Shown piece after piece: positions 1 to 8,552 of a DNA stretch of 11,060 nucleotides. Under the pieces are notes generated by a model. That model was not told the origin of the DNA. It did not search any database and saw only the letters and a program-made list of their open reading frames with translations. Both the position numbers and the translations under genes were made by a program. How positions within the stretch are numbered: position 1 is the stretch's first letter; every line of letters starts with the position of its first letter. The DNA lies in the NCBI GenBank assembly GCA_017475845.1, contig JAFVEU010000169.1, positions 1 through 11,060 of the forward strand, in the 5' to 3' direction. Source of the stretch: Lachnospiraceae bacterium. GTDB lineage: Bacteria > Bacillota > Clostridia > Lachnospirales > Lachnospiraceae.

Positions 1-330
1 CCTAAGGAGAGAAAAAAAACTAAAATAGGGCATAGAATCCCGACGGGCGCGGGGACGGCGGCGGTAAGAATATGCCTAAAGAGAGAATAAAAGCTAAAAT
101 AGGGCATAGAATCCCAACGGGCGCGGGGACGGCGGCGGTAAGAATATGCCTAAGGAGAGAAAAAAAACTAAAATAGGGCATAGAATCCCGACGGGCGCGG
201 GGACGGCGGCGGTAAGAATATGCCTAAGGGAAGAAAAAGGCTCTGAAAAGGGCATAGAATCCATGCAGAAGCTTGGGATCCAGGCTCATAAATATGCCCT
301 ATTTCAAGAAAAAATCCTGAACAGGGCATA
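1..330. repeat. 74-bp tandem repeat array with conserved inverted repeat
   Basis: Three full units start at 1, 75 and 149. Units 1 and 3 are identical, and unit 2 differs from them at about four positions. A fourth unit from 223 matches up to about 262 and then diverges. A fifth from 297 is recognisable mainly by its A-rich stretch and GGGCATA. The heptamer GGGCATA recurs at 28, 102, 176, 250 and 324, exactly 74 bp apart, even where the rest has diverged. Each unit junction carries TATGCC followed about 22-24 nt later by GGGCATA, which can form a hairpin with an A-rich loop on plus (T-rich on minus). The remainder of the intact unit is a GC-rich block of about 35 bp. Reading frames across it reflect the repeat and are not convincing genes. 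The array begins at the window edge and so probably extends leftward. It lies downstream of the leftward signalling operon. I do not recognise the family. Confidence 0.93.
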
Positions 331-404
331 CCCGGCAACCATCGGCCTGAAAGGCACCCCTCAGCCTGAAAAGCCCTCTCCGGCCCGCGGCGCACCTTCA
401 GCCT

Positions 405-950
405 TCAGCTCTCAGCATTATCAGCATTCAGCTCATCATTTTTTATAAGGGATATCATCACATCGGCGATACGGGGATCGAACTGTTTACCCTTGCACTT
501 TTCAATCTCTTCAAGGGTGTGTTCCTTTGACAGCTTTTTCCTGTATACCCTGTTGGTGTTCATGGCATCATAGGAGTCCGCAACACAGATGATCCTGGCA
601 ATATAGGGAATATCCTCGCCCGCTTTTCCCTCGGGATATCCTCTTCCATCGTATCTCTCGTGATGATAAAGAGCTCCTTCGCCTGCATTTTCAAGGCTCT
701 TAAAGTGACTCATGATCTCCCCTCCGCGTACGGTATGGGACTTGATGATCTCAAATTCCTCATCCGTCAGCCTGTCGGGTTTCCCAAGGATATTGTCGGG
801 CACTCCGATCTTTCCGCAGTCATGAAGAAGCGCCACATAATAGATCCTCTCCAGCTCCTCTCCCTTATAGCCCAGTTTTTCAGCTATGATCCTGGTATAT
901 TTTGCCACACGTATGGAATGACCGTTGGTATAGGAAAGGCCTTGGACCAT
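405..950 (-). CDS. HD-GYP domain c-di-GMP phosphodiesterase, C-terminal reading frame (gene disrupted)
   Basis: This frame encodes an almost complete HD-GYP domain, the family that hydrolyses cyclic di-GMP. Visible residues, numbered from ATG 950, are YTNGHS at 7-12, the HD pair at H43-D44 in LLHDCGKIG, H72 in KSHTVRGGE, H96-H97 and GYP at 104-106 in HHERYDGRGYP, and VADSYDAM around 123-130. The metal and GYP signatures are therefore intact. The N-terminal edge is odd: MVQGL runs directly into SYTNGHS, whereas relatives have roughly ten more residues there (an AIDAKD-like segment), so a short in-frame deletion is likely. The frame stays open upstream of 950 to about 1053, overlapping the membrane-anchor frame of the same gene. 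ATG 950 has a GAGGGA six nt upstream (957-962), so independent translation is possible. The gene is last in the leftward operon after the kinase and binding protein. The domain call is sure; whether the protein is made and active is not. Confidence 0.85.
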   Translation of the reverse strand: MVQGLSYTNGHSIRVAKYTRIIAEKLGYKGEELERIYYVALLHDCGKIGVPDNILGKPDRLTDEEFEIIKSHTVRGGEIMSHFKSLENAGEGALYHHERYDGRGYPEGKAGEDIPYIARIICVADSYDAMNTNRVYRKKLSKEHTLEEIEKCKGKQFDPRIADVMISLIKNDELNADNAES

Positions 951-1159
951 GTGCTGTCCCTCGCACCTGCGGTAATGCTCACGCCTGCCGCTTTCGGATC
1001 CTGCTCCGTAAAAAGCTTCTCCCTTGAATAAACAGCGGTATGGCGAACTGAATTATAATAATTGTTTTTTACGATACTTCCTGCCAATAAGAGCAGTACC
1101 GCCGCCAAAGTCCCTGCAAAGATCAGGATGATCCTTTTATTGTTCTTTTTGCTCTTCAT
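884..1159 (-). pseudogene. N-terminal membrane-anchor fragment of the disrupted HD-GYP gene
   Basis: This frame starts at ATG 1159 with a strong ribosome site (GGAAGGGA, six nt before the start) only 16 nt after the stop of the solute-binding protein, so it is the genuine 5' end of the third operon gene. Residues 1-8 are basic and about 9-29 form one transmembrane helix (IILIFAGTLAAVLLLLAGSI). The following 35 or so residues look like a normal linker, but the frame then runs out of phase across the start of the HD-GYP domain and stops at 884. Switching to the other frame anywhere between about 1053 and 960 would join the two into one protein. One simple candidate is the five-base A run on plus (T run on minus) at 1010-1014: one extra base there would give an unbroken protein of about 251 residues. 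A second membrane segment and a sensor region, common in relatives, are absent. Confidence 0.7.
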
Positions 1160-1175
1160 AGATTATCCCTTCCGT

Positions 1176-2471
1176 TTATTCCTCGGCGTAGGTGCCATAG
1201 CCTGCGATCGCCTCCTCTATGGTCATAGCTCCTGTTCCAACCCCGAAGGCTGCCATTCTGAACTGTATGACCGCATCATCTGTAAGCCCGAATTCTTCCG
1301 GAGACAGGATCCTGGATTCCGGAACCTCCCCGAAGGCTGAAAACTTGCTGTTAAATGACAGGTCTTTGGTGGGGGACATAAGACCCTTGCTCCTTGCCAT
1401 CTCGTTAAGCTCTTCCGAGGTGATCAGGAATCGCATAAACTCATTGGCCATATCCAGGTTTTTGCTCTCCTTGTTGACCGAGAACTGCAGATTCGGCATA
1501 TCAAGGAAGCTTGCGCCCTCATCCGACATGGGGATCGGCACAAAGGTGTAGTTAAATGGGGCCGCAATAAACGCCTCGGAGCGGCTCTCACGTTTCTCGG
1601 TCCCGGAAAAGGTATCTCCCGAACCTGTCATCATCGGTACGTCACCTTCAAAAAAGCGGAGGATCACCGCGTCATAGTTGTTTTCGATCTCCGCGCAGGC
1701 ATCAAGGTCCACGCAGCCGTCCTCCATGAATTGGGAGATCTTCTCAAGTGCATGACGCATATACTCTCCGGCTGAAGGATCCATGGCGTTCAGCTTTTTA
1801 ACAGCCTTCGGATCCTCTGCCACGGTCCCGCAGAAGAAGGGATAGCCGGTCAGAGTGAAGACCGATGTTGTTTCCTCATTGGAGAAGCCCATCACAGGGC
1901 TTTCATAGCCTTTTTTACGGAAAGCATCACATACCTCCACCAGTTCCCGGTAAGTCTTTGGGATCTTAAGGCCTTCTTTTTCAAACAGGCTGTTGTTCAC
2001 CAGCATCCCGTAGGTGTTTGAGAAGACCGGTACCATGGGGAGACTGCCATCCTCCGTATTCAGGATTATGTTGCTGCGGATACAGTCAAGATCAAGTCCC
2101 AATGCGGGATCCGAAAGATCCTCGGCATGATCTATGGAAGACCTGTACTGATCCCGGCCGTACATCCAGGAATAATTCACATAGATGTCGGGGGCATCAT
2201 TCCCGTTCAGGACCGTGCCGATCATGTTGTTATAGTCATCGACCTTCGTGAACATCAGCTCCACATTGGGATAATAGTCATTGAAACGGTCAAATTCGGC
2301 TTCCAGCGCCTCAAAGTTGTCGTAGCCGCCGGCAACGTTAATGTGGCAGCTTGCGGAGGTGTCAAGAGAAGGCCTGAACCCCTCCTTTGCCGTTTCCTGT
2401 TTTACCGGTCCGCAGGCAGTGCTCCCTGTTGCCATCAGCAGTGCCAGAAGTATACATATAGTCTTTTTCAT
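1176..2471 (-). CDS. Extracellular solute-binding lipoprotein (SBP family 1, sugar-type)
   Basis: The 431-residue protein has a signal peptide (KK at 2-3, hydrophobic 5-15) ending in GSTAC with Cys20, a weak but plausible lipoprotein site, so it should be anchored on the outer face of the membrane. The body reads as a family 1 solute-binding protein: NVAGGYDNFEALEAEFDRFN near the N-terminus, APDIYVNYSWM (hinge/ligand region), a YGMLVNNSLFEKEGL strand-helix segment, and a late LQFSVNKESKNLDMANEFMRFL segment typical of the C-terminal lobe. Family members bind oligosaccharides or other polyols for ABC import. Here no permease or ATPase gene is adjacent. Instead it sits 43 nt after the sensor kinase and 16 nt before the HD-GYP gene, so a role as a ligand-presenting partner of the kinase is possible; that is inference. 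The start follows GGAAAG at a seven-nt distance. The true ligand cannot be told from sequence. Confidence 0.9.
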   Translation of the reverse strand: MKKTICILLALLMATGSTACGPVKQETAKEGFRPSLDTSASCHINVAGGYDNFEALEAEFDRFNDYYPNVELMFTKVDDYNNMIGTVLNGNDAPDIYVNYSWMYGRDQYRSSIDHAEDLSDPALGLDLDCIRSNIILNTEDGSLPMVPVFSNTYGMLVNNSLFEKEGLKIPKTYRELVEVCDAFRKKGYESPVMGFSNEETTSVFTLTGYPFFCGTVAEDPKAVKKLNAMDPSAGEYMRHALEKISQFMEDGCVDLDACAEIENNYDAVILRFFEGDVPMMTGSGDTFSGTEKRESRSEAFIAAPFNYTFVPIPMSDEGASFLDMPNLQFSVNKESKNLDMANEFMRFLITSEELNEMARSKGLMSPTKDLSFNSKFSAFGEVPESRILSPEEFGLTDDAVIQFRMAAFGVGTGAMTIEEAIAGYGTYAEE

Positions 2472-2514
2472 GATCGTCTTTCCGTTCCTTTTATTTATAC
2501 GTTATTTACCGCCT

Positions 2515-5061
2515 TTAAGAGCGGTTCCGGTCCTTTCCTTCCTTGATCCTCCGTATTTCCTTAACGACTAATTTGATATCAATGGGTTTTGCGATATGTC
2601 CGTTCATGCCCGCGTTCAGGCATTCCGTGACATTTTCGGAAAATGCGTCCGCTGTCATAGCAACGATGGGAATGGAAGACGCCCAGGGATCCTCCAGTTT
2701 CCGTATGGTCCTGGTTGCATCGAGACCGTTCATCTCCGGCATCTGTACATCCATGAAGATGAGATCATAACTTCCTTTCTCAGCCGCGCTTATCATATCC
2801 ACGCAGACACGCCCGTTTTCCGCACGGCTGGCGGTGATCCCGAACACGGAAAGTATTTTGGATATGATCTCCCAGTTGATATCGTTATCCTCAGCTACCA
2901 GAATGTTAAGGCCCCTGAGATCGGAATGGTCGTCCTCCGGCTCCGGAGATACGGACTCTTTTCCGATCAGATCGTTGATCTTATCGTAGAGGGTTGATCG
3001 GAAAAGCGGTTTGCTTACAAAACCTATGGCACCTGCTTCTTTGGCTTTATCCTCGATATCCGACCAGTCATATGCGGAAATAACCAGTACCGGAATATCC
3101 GCATCTATCTCCGAGCGGATACGGTTAATGGTCTCCAGACCGTCCATTCCCGGCATTTTCCAGTCGACGATCACCACATCATAATCCCTGCCGGAAAGAT
3201 GCCTGTGTTCGATCATGCCCAGGGCTTCCGGCCCGCTTTGTGCCTGCTCTGTCAGTGCTCCGAGAGACTCCAGGGTGTCAACAGCGGTCTCAAGCATTAT
3301 CTCATCATCATCCACGATAAGAACGTTAACGTTTTCAAGCTGCATGTCTTCCCGCTGCCTGTCGGCCACCGGGATATCCAGAACAACCGTAAAGGTCGTT
3401 CCCTTTCCCTGTTCGCTCTGACAGTCGATGGTTCCTCCCATCAATTCCACCATCTGCTTTGTGATCGTAAGCCCCAGGCCCGTTCCCTGGATGCTGTTGA
3501 CACGGCTGTCTACCTGCCGCGAGAAAGGCTGGTACATGGTGGCGATGAATTCCGGACTCATGCCGATACCCGTGTCCGCCACCTTATAATTGAGCCGCAC
3601 ACAGCCGGGTTTCAGGCTCTTCTCCGAGCTCATATCCACTCTGACCTGTCCGCCGGGCTCCGTATATTTGATGGCGTTGGAGAGGATATTTATATATATC
3701 TGATTCAGCCGGAGCTGATCCGTATACAGGTATTCATTTTCCATCTTGTCGATATGGAAGCTGAATTCAAGATTCTTTTCCTTTATCATGGGCTGGGAAA
3801 TGTTTACAAGATTCTCGACCGTCTCCACAATGGAGAAGGTCAGGGGACTCAGCTTCAGTTTTCCGCTCTCCACCTTGGAAATATCCAGAATGTCGTTTAT
3901 CAGTGTCAGCAGGTGATTGCTGGCAAGACTGATCTTCCTTAAGCTTTCCTGTGGCGAGTCCACATCTCCCAGGTTTTTCTCGGCAAGGGTGGTCAGGCCT
4001 AGGATAGCATTCATGGGGGTCCGGATATCGTGGGACATGGTGGAGAGGAAATCGGTCTTTGCCTTATTTGCGGACTCTGCTTCCCTTGCCGTGGCCTGAA
4101 GCCGCTTATTCATGGAAAACATATAAAACATGTCACAGAGGAACAGGATAAGGAGACCAACGGAAACCACTCCGAACAACAGCCAGTTTTCCCTGTCCAC
4201 ATGGAGATCCTCCGCCGGCACAAAACCCAGCATGGTCCATCCGGCGGTGGCAGCCACCGGGGTAAAGGCAAGTATGCACTCCTGCCCGTGGGAGTTGAGC
4301 ATGGAAATGGATCCCGTGGATGAAGTGATCTGCTCAAACAGCTGCTTTGCCGATTCCGGATCCGTAGGATTATAGGACTTATAGAATTCAAAAAAGCTGG
4401 AATTCTTAAAGCTGTATCCCTTGATGATATAATAACCGTCGGCGTCGATCATGGAAAGCTCCGCATTTACAAGCTCCGTCTGGGGAAAGATCCATTTCTG
4501 TTCCAGCTCCGAAATGGGTATCACCCTTAAAAGGACTGCTTCCCTGGAGGCTTCCCCCTCCGGATCATACAGAGTTAACGTATTGCCGAAAGCCAGTGAC
4601 TGCTCACCGTTCATGGGGTTGGTGTAAGCCCGGGTAATATTGATGGATCTCCCGATCTCATCATCCCAGTTCATGTTATCAATAAGACCCACCCTTTCAT
4701 AGGAAACAGCATAGTCATCAGCTGTCCCCTGTTTCGGGCGGGTGGAAAGCCCCGTAAACGTGTCAGTGAAGATAAGATGTGCCGAAGTGTTTGCAAGCAC
4801 ATGGGAGGAACGGATATATTCCGCTGCCTCTTCCATAGTCATTACGTTATTGTTGATATAGCGGGCCCATACATCGCAGACTCTCTGCTCTCCCTCCAGG
4901 TAATTCCCCGTCACCTGCTCCATGGTGACCGTTGTATTTTCAAAGTGTTCTATCTGCCGGCGGTAAGACTCCCGGCTCGTATATCCGGAATAGAGAACGA
5001 CAAAGACCAATATGGCCACCATTATGATCACATTTACAATACTGATAAAAATCCTTCTCAT
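2515..5061 (-). CDS. Hybrid sensor histidine kinase with two receiver domains
   Basis: An 848-residue membrane kinase. A transmembrane helix at about 4-25 and another at 292-316 enclose an extracytoplasmic sensor region of about 265 residues, probably Cache-like. A short helix (317-338) leads to HisKA with the phosphoacceptor H344 in FLSTMSHDIRTPMN. The HATPase domain has N462 in LSNAIKYTEPGG, DTGIG 496-500 and GTGLG 526-530. Two receivers follow: the first with DDD 584-586, phosphoacceptor D633 and K684; the second with D725, phosphoacceptor D771 and K825. All catalytic residues are present. There is no Hpt or DNA-binding output domain, so phosphate must pass to a partner encoded elsewhere or the second receiver acts through protein contact. 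It is the first gene of a leftward operon with a solute-binding protein and an HD-GYP protein. A GGGA nine nt upstream is the likely ribosome site. Confidence 0.96.
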   Translation of the reverse strand: MRRIFISIVNVIIMVAILVFVVLYSGYTSRESYRRQIEHFENTTVTMEQVTGNYLEGEQRVCDVWARYINNNVMTMEEAAEYIRSSHVLANTSAHLIFTDTFTGLSTRPKQGTADDYAVSYERVGLIDNMNWDDEIGRSINITRAYTNPMNGEQSLAFGNTLTLYDPEGEASREAVLLRVIPISELEQKWIFPQTELVNAELSMIDADGYYIIKGYSFKNSSFFEFYKSYNPTDPESAKQLFEQITSSTGSISMLNSHGQECILAFTPVAATAGWTMLGFVPAEDLHVDRENWLLFGVVSVGLLILFLCDMFYMFSMNKRLQATAREAESANKAKTDFLSTMSHDIRTPMNAILGLTTLAEKNLGDVDSPQESLRKISLASNHLLTLINDILDISKVESGKLKLSPLTFSIVETVENLVNISQPMIKEKNLEFSFHIDKMENEYLYTDQLRLNQIYINILSNAIKYTEPGGQVRVDMSSEKSLKPGCVRLNYKVADTGIGMSPEFIATMYQPFSRQVDSRVNSIQGTGLGLTITKQMVELMGGTIDCQSEQGKGTTFTVVLDIPVADRQREDMQLENVNVLIVDDDEIMLETAVDTLESLGALTEQAQSGPEALGMIEHRHLSGRDYDVVIVDWKMPGMDGLETINRIRSEIDADIPVLVISAYDWSDIEDKAKEAGAIGFVSKPLFRSTLYDKINDLIGKESVSPEPEDDHSDLRGLNILVAEDNDINWEIISKILSVFGITASRAENGRVCVDMISAAEKGSYDLIFMDVQMPEMNGLDATRTIRKLEDPWASSIPIVAMTADAFSENVTECLNAGMNGHIAKPIDIKLVVKEIRRIKEGKDRNRS

Positions 5062-5092
5062 GTCCTGATTTCCCGTAAATATCCTGATCTGT

Positions 5093-5122
5093 GATCACTG
5101 AGATCCCCTTTCAGACCTGATC
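5093..5122 (-). promoter_or_regulatory. Inverted repeat in the leader of the kinase operon
   Basis: GATCACTGA (5093-5101) faces TCAG-acc-TGATC (5111-5122), so nine pairs can form with a three-base bulge and a loop of about nine nt. The hexamer TGATCA occurs at both ends (5092-5097 and 5118-5123). It lies between the predicted start of transcription and the kinase start codon. It could be an operator or an RNA hairpin; no known riboswitch is recognised. Confidence 0.35.
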
Positions 5123-5140
5123 ACGCTCCCGCTAAACGTC

Positions 5141-5169
5141 ATTATAACAGATAGCGCAGAATTCGGCAC
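5141..5169 (-). promoter_or_regulatory. Promoter of the kinase/binding-protein/HD-GYP operon
   Basis: On the minus strand a perfect TATAAT -10 element lies at 5146-5141. Seventeen bases upstream is GTGCCG (5169-5164), a poor -35 with three of six consensus bases, which may mean an activator is needed. Transcription would start near 5134, giving a leader of about 73 nt before ATG 5061. It is divergent from the isc promoter, with roughly 36 bp between the two -35 elements. Confidence 0.55.
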
Positions 5170-5200
5170 CTTATTTGTATCTCCTTATTCCGGAACAAAA

Positions 5201-5219
5201 ACCTATTGACGAGATAGGT
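5201..5219. promoter_or_regulatory. Probable Rrf2/IscR operator 1, over the -35 element
   Basis: ACCTAT (5201-5206) and ATAGGT (5214-5219) are perfect inverted arms around a 7-bp spacer and cover the -35 element. The design ACCTAY-N7-RTAGGT is identical to the second site 34 bp downstream (centre to centre). Assignment to the downstream Rrf2 protein is inferred from position and matching architecture. Confidence 0.6.
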
Positions 5220-5234
5220 ATTTATGATTATAAT
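5206..5234 (+). promoter_or_regulatory. Promoter of the isc operon
   Basis: TTGACG (5206-5211) and a perfect TATAAT (5229-5234) are separated by the ideal 17 bp, a near-consensus housekeeping sigma promoter. Both elements are embedded in palindromes that resemble repressor sites, which suggests strong intrinsic activity held down by a regulator. Transcription should start at about 5241, within the second palindrome, giving a leader of about 30 nt before iscS. Confidence 0.88.
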
Positions 5235-5259
5235 ACCTACTGTACAAGTAGGTATTATA
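5229..5259. promoter_or_regulatory. Probable Rrf2/IscR operator 2, over the -10 element and start site
   Basis: Twelve-base perfect arms, TATAATACCTAC (5229-5240) and GTAGGTATTATA (5248-5259), flank the 7-bp centre TGTACAA. The core ACCTAC-N7-GTAGGT matches operator 1. The left arm contains the whole -10 element and the right arm runs into the iscS ribosome site (AGGAGAA at 5259-5265), so a bound dimer would block polymerase. As RNA the arms could only partly form a hairpin, because transcription starts inside the palindrome. Confidence 0.78.
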
Positions 5260-5270
5260 GGAGAACACCA

Positions 5271-6455
5271 ATGGAAAAGAGAATCTATTTAGACAATGCC
5301 GCAACTACAAGGGTACTTCCTCCGGTCTTCGAGGCAATGAAGCCTTACTTTACCGAGGAGTACGGAAATCCCTCCAGCACCTATGAGTTTTCCGGAAGGA
5401 TCGCCGACAGGATAGCTGATGCCACATCGGTGATAGCAAAGCTCATAAATGCAGATAAAAAGGAGATCTATTTCACATCAGGCGGGAGCGAATCCGACAA
5501 CTGGGCATTAAAGGGAACAGCCGAGGCGCTTAGATCAATGGGCAATCATATCATCACTTCAAAGATCGAGCACCATGCCATACTCCACACCTGCGAGTAT
5601 CTTGAAAAGCACGGATTTGAGGTGACCTATCTCGATGTGGATGAAAACGGATCGGTGGATCCCGATGAACTTGAGAAGTCCATCCGGCCAGAGACCATCC
5701 TTATCTCCATAATGTTTGCCAACAACGAGATCGGCACCATAGAACCCATTGCAAGGATCGGAGAGATAGCGAAAAGTCACGGGATATACTTCCATACGGA
5801 TGCGGTCCAGGCATTCGGCCATGTACCTATAGATGTGGACGCATTGCACATAGACATGCTCTCTGCAAGCGCTCACAAGATCAACGGTCCAAAGGGCATA
5901 GGCCTCCTCTACATCAGAAACGGTGTGAAGCTATCAAACCTCATCCTCGGCGGAGCCCAGGAAAGAGGCAGGAGGGCGGGTACCACCAACGCTCCGGGTA
6001 TCATCGGATTCTCAAAGGCCGTGTCCATTGCATCGGAGAGGATGAATGAGCGGACAGCTCACGAAACAAGGCTCAGGGACAAGCTGATCAACAGGGTCCT
6101 TGAGGAGATACCCTACAGCAGACTGAACGGCCACAGAGAGACAAGGCTTTCAAACAATGCGAATTTCTGCTTCAGGTTTATAGAGGGAGAGTCCCTCCTT
6201 ATCCTCCTTGATAAAAAGGGTATCTGTGCTTCATCGGGATCTGCGTGTACCTCCGGATCCCTCGATCCCTCCCATGTACTGCTGGCAATAGGACTGCCGC
6301 ATGAGATCGCACATGGTTCGGTGAGATTCACATTGTCCGAGGATACTTCCGAAGAGGATATTGACTATACGGTAGATTCCCTGAAGCAGATAGTTGAAAG
6401 ACTGAGGAGCATGTCACCGCTTTACGAGGATTTTGTAAAGGGAAAAGAAAAGTAA
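5271..6455 (+). CDS. iscS: Cysteine desulfurase IscS/NifS
   Basis: A PLP enzyme of 394 residues that takes sulfur from L-cysteine, giving alanine and a persulfide for Fe-S cluster assembly on the IscU scaffold. Visible features are the N-terminal YLDNAATT (6-13), TSGGSESDN (69-77) for the cofactor phosphate, the catalytic His in IEHHAIL (101-102), NNEIGT (151-156), D177 and Q180 in HTDAVQAFGH, the PLP lysine K203 in SASAHKINGPKG, RRAGTTN (234-240), and the mobile loop SSGSACTSGS with catalytic C326. Length and motifs fit the group I IscS/NifS type. ATG 5271 is chosen because it follows AGGAGAA at five nt and gives the standard family N-terminus. The open frame continues upstream to 5175, but that stretch is promoter. 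It is the first gene of the isc operon, 39 nt before iscU. Confidence 0.96.
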   Translation: MEKRIYLDNAATTRVLPPVFEAMKPYFTEEYGNPSSTYEFSGRIADRIADATSVIAKLINADKKEIYFTSGGSESDNWALKGTAEALRSMGNHIITSKIEHHAILHTCEYLEKHGFEVTYLDVDENGSVDPDELEKSIRPETILISIMFANNEIGTIEPIARIGEIAKSHGIYFHTDAVQAFGHVPIDVDALHIDMLSASAHKINGPKGIGLLYIRNGVKLSNLILGGAQERGRRAGTTNAPGIIGFSKAVSIASERMNERTAHETRLRDKLINRVLEEIPYSRLNGHRETRLSNNANFCFRFIEGESLLILLDKKGICASSGSACTSGSLDPSHVLLAIGLPHEIAHGSVRFTLSEDTSEEDIDYTVDSLKQIVERLRSMSPLYEDFVKGKEK

Positions 6456-6494
6456 CTAACCAAAACAGCATAAAATGACATAAGGAGACCGGCT

Positions 6495-6956
6495 ATGAGT
6501 CAGATAACGGAATACAGCAAAAAAGTGATGGATCATTTCATGAACCCGAGAAATGTGGGAGAGATGGAAAACCCCTCAGGTGTTGGCACCGTGGGTAATG
6601 CAAAGTGCGGAGATATAATGAGGATGTATCTCGATATCGATGAAAACCAGATCGTCAGGGAAGCAAAATTCAAGACCTTCGGATGCGGCGCCGCAGTTGC
6701 CACAAGCTCCATGGCTACGGAGCTTGTAAAGGGAAAAACCGTTCAGGAAGCACTGGAAGTCACAAACAAAGCGGTAATGGAGGCTCTTGACGGTCTGCCT
6801 CCCGTGAAGGTGCACTGCTCTCTTCTGGCGGAGGAGGCGATCCATGCAGCTCTTTGGGATTACGCGGAGAAAAATGATATAATGATCGAAGGACTTAAAG
6901 CTCCTGTAAATGACATTGACGAGACAGAAGAATTCTACAAAATGCAGGGAGAATGA
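6495..6956 (+). CDS. iscU: Fe-S cluster scaffold protein IscU/NifU-like
   Basis: A 153-residue scaffold on which [2Fe-2S] and [4Fe-4S] clusters are built from IscS-derived sulfur. The three cluster cysteines are present: C38 in GNAKCGD (with D40), C64 in FGCGAAVATSS, and C108 in VKVHCSLLAEEAI, preceded by H107. This is the IscU pattern rather than the SufU pattern. LPPVK at 101-105 is the loop which in the enterobacterial protein is bound by the HscA chaperone; no hscA or hscB gene is in the window. The length exceeds the E. coli scaffold by about 25 residues, because of an acidic C-terminal tail from about 128. AAGGAG lies seven nt before the ATG. The last codons overlap the upstream candidate start of the next gene (ATGA, 6953-6956), so translation is coupled. 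Confidence 0.95.
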   Translation: MSQITEYSKKVMDHFMNPRNVGEMENPSGVGTVGNAKCGDIMRMYLDIDENQIVREAKFKTFGCGAAVATSSMATELVKGKTVQEALEVTNKAVMEALDGLPPVKVHCSLLAEEAIHAALWDYAEKNDIMIEGLKAPVNDIDETEEFYKMQGE

Positions 6957-6958
6957 TC

Positions 6959-7354
6959 ATGATATCCACGAGGGGGAGATACGCGCTGAGAGTAATGATA
7001 GATATAGCATCCAATCAGGGGGACGGATATGTTCCCATGAAGGAAGTGGCGGCCAGGCAGGGCCTGTCCCTTAAATACCTTGAACAGATCATCCCGCCCC
7101 TTACTGGCCACGGTCTGATCAAAGGTATCCAGGGAAAAGGCGGAGGGTACAGGCTTACAAAAGAGCCCTCCCAATACAATATAGGTGAGATCCTCAGACT
7201 GACTGAAAAAGACCTTGCACCTGTCAGCTGTCTGGCAGAAGGCGCACCGGAGTGTGAAAGGAGGCAGAAATGCAAGACTGTCGCCCTCTGGGAAGGCCTC
7301 GAAAAGGTTACTAACGAATACCTGAATTCAAAAACACTGGACGAGCTTTTATAA
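6959..7354 (+). CDS. iscR: Rrf2 family transcriptional regulator, IscR-like
   Basis: A 131-residue winged-helix regulator. The N-terminal ISTRGRYALRVMIDIA (2-17) is the Rrf2 signature, followed by the helix-turn-helix region MKEVAARQGLSLKYLEQII (about 27-45) and the wing GKGGGYRL (59-66). Three cysteines, C91, C99 and C105 (C-X7-C-X5-C), match the cluster-binding region of IscR-type members, so it probably senses Fe-S supply by holding a cluster itself. It is last in the operon after iscS and iscU, unlike the regulator-first order of E. coli. It is the obvious candidate to bind the two palindromes at the operon promoter. ATG 6959 is preferred because GGGAGA (6947-6952) is six nt upstream; ATG 6953 is in frame but sits directly against that site. 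It could instead be a CymR-like regulator of cysteine metabolism, but the three cysteines favour IscR. Confidence 0.92.
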   Translation: MISTRGRYALRVMIDIASNQGDGYVPMKEVAARQGLSLKYLEQIIPPLTGHGLIKGIQGKGGGYRLTKEPSQYNIGEILRLTEKDLAPVSCLAEGAPECERRQKCKTVALWEGLEKVTNEYLNSKTLDELL

Positions 7355-7378
7355 AAATACCAGTCTTTTCCTGTTCCA

Positions 7379-7408
7379 TTGCCCTGTTTTTTCAAAATGT
7401 GTTACTAT
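7379..7408 (+). promoter_or_regulatory. Probable promoter of the symporter gene
   Basis: TTGCCC (7379-7384) and TACTAT (7403-7408) lie 18 bp apart, four and five matches to consensus respectively. A leader of about 43 nt would lead to AAGGAGA (7447-7452) and ATG 7458. The block is positioned as expected for the original gene. No convincing terminator separates it from the isc operon, so read-through is also possible. Confidence 0.5.
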
Positions 7409-7457
7409 AGCATGAGTATGACATGCGATATACGAAAAAACAGAAAAGGAGACGATA

Positions 7458-8536
7458 ATGGTATAGTACTTTTTTCTATCATGTCCGGGATCATCTCGAT
7501 GAAGGACATTAGAAAGGTGGGATCCATAGGAATAAAGACGATCGTTTATTACCTTTGCACCACAGCAGTGGCAATAGTGATCGGACTTGCCGGCGGCAAC
7601 ATCTTCAAAGGATTCTTCCCTATTCTTGAGACATCGGAACTGACCTATAATCCGTCCGAAACAACTCCCTTCATGGATACGATAGTGGGGATCTTCCCGT
7701 CCAACTTTATCACTCCCCTGTCGGAATCCACCATGCTTCAGGTCATTGTCATGGCTCTTCTCATAGGCTTTGCCATCATTCTCGTGGGAGATGAAGCAGC
7801 TCCTGCAGTAAAGGGAATAAACTCCTTCAATGCCGTATTCATGAAGTGTATGGAGCTCATATTGAAGCTCTCCCCCATAGGTGTCTTCTGCCTTATCTGT
7901 CCGGTGGTTGCTGTGAACGGATCCACAATACTCGGTTCCCTTGCCATGGTCTTACTTGCCGCATATATCTGCTATATAGCGCACATGCTCATAGTATATT
8001 CGCTTGCGGTAAACTTTTTCGGAGGGATGAAGCCTCTGGATTTCATCAAAGGACAGCTTTCTTCCATGATCTTCGCATTCTCCAGCTCCTCCAGTGTGGG
8101 AACTCTTCCCATCAACATGAAGGGCTGTGAAAAGATGGGTGCCGACAAGGAGATCACATCCTTTGTGCTTCCCCTCGGTGCCACCATAAATATGGACGGA
8201 ACCGCGATCTATCAGGGTGTCTGTGCCATATTTATAGCCTCCTGTTACGGCATAAACCTGGATCTTTCACAGATGATGACCATAGTGCTTACCGCAACAC
8301 TGGCCTCTATCGGAACGGCGGGTGTTCCCGGGGCGGGAATGGTCATGCTGGCCATGGTGCTTGCATCTGTAGGCCTTCCTCTTGACGGGATAGCACTTGT
8401 TGCAGGTGTGGACAGGATATTTGATATGGGACGTACGGTTGTCAATATCACGGGAGACGCATCCTGCGCCATCGTTGTCTCCAATCTGGAGAGGAAGAAA
8501 GCCGCAAAAAAAGCAGCCCAAAGCAGTAATACATGA
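7458..8536 (+). pseudogene. Glutamate/dicarboxylate:cation symporter (DAACS family), N-terminus deleted
   Basis: The frame from 7463 to 8536 encodes the third and later transmembrane parts of a sodium- or proton-coupled symporter for acidic amino acids or dicarboxylates. It opens at IVLFSIMSGIISMKDIRKVG, the end of TM2/start of TM3 in relatives. It keeps the HP1 serine-rich SSSSSVGTLP, the TM7 motif NMDGT, the HP2 region TAGVPGAG, and the TM8 motif DRIFDMGRTVVNITGD, whose arginine fits an acidic substrate. About 60-80 residues (TM1-TM2, part of the trimer scaffold) are missing. The original start is evident: AAGGAGA (7447-7452) then ATG 7458, but that ATG is followed by GTA and a stop, and the symporter frame begins one phase over. 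The frame stays open upstream to a TTG at 7379, but those codons cover promoter and leader and match nothing in the family. No in-frame start has a good ribosome site. A shortened product is possible, but transport is unlikely. Confidence 0.85.
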
Positions 8537-8552
8537 TACTTATACAACAGCA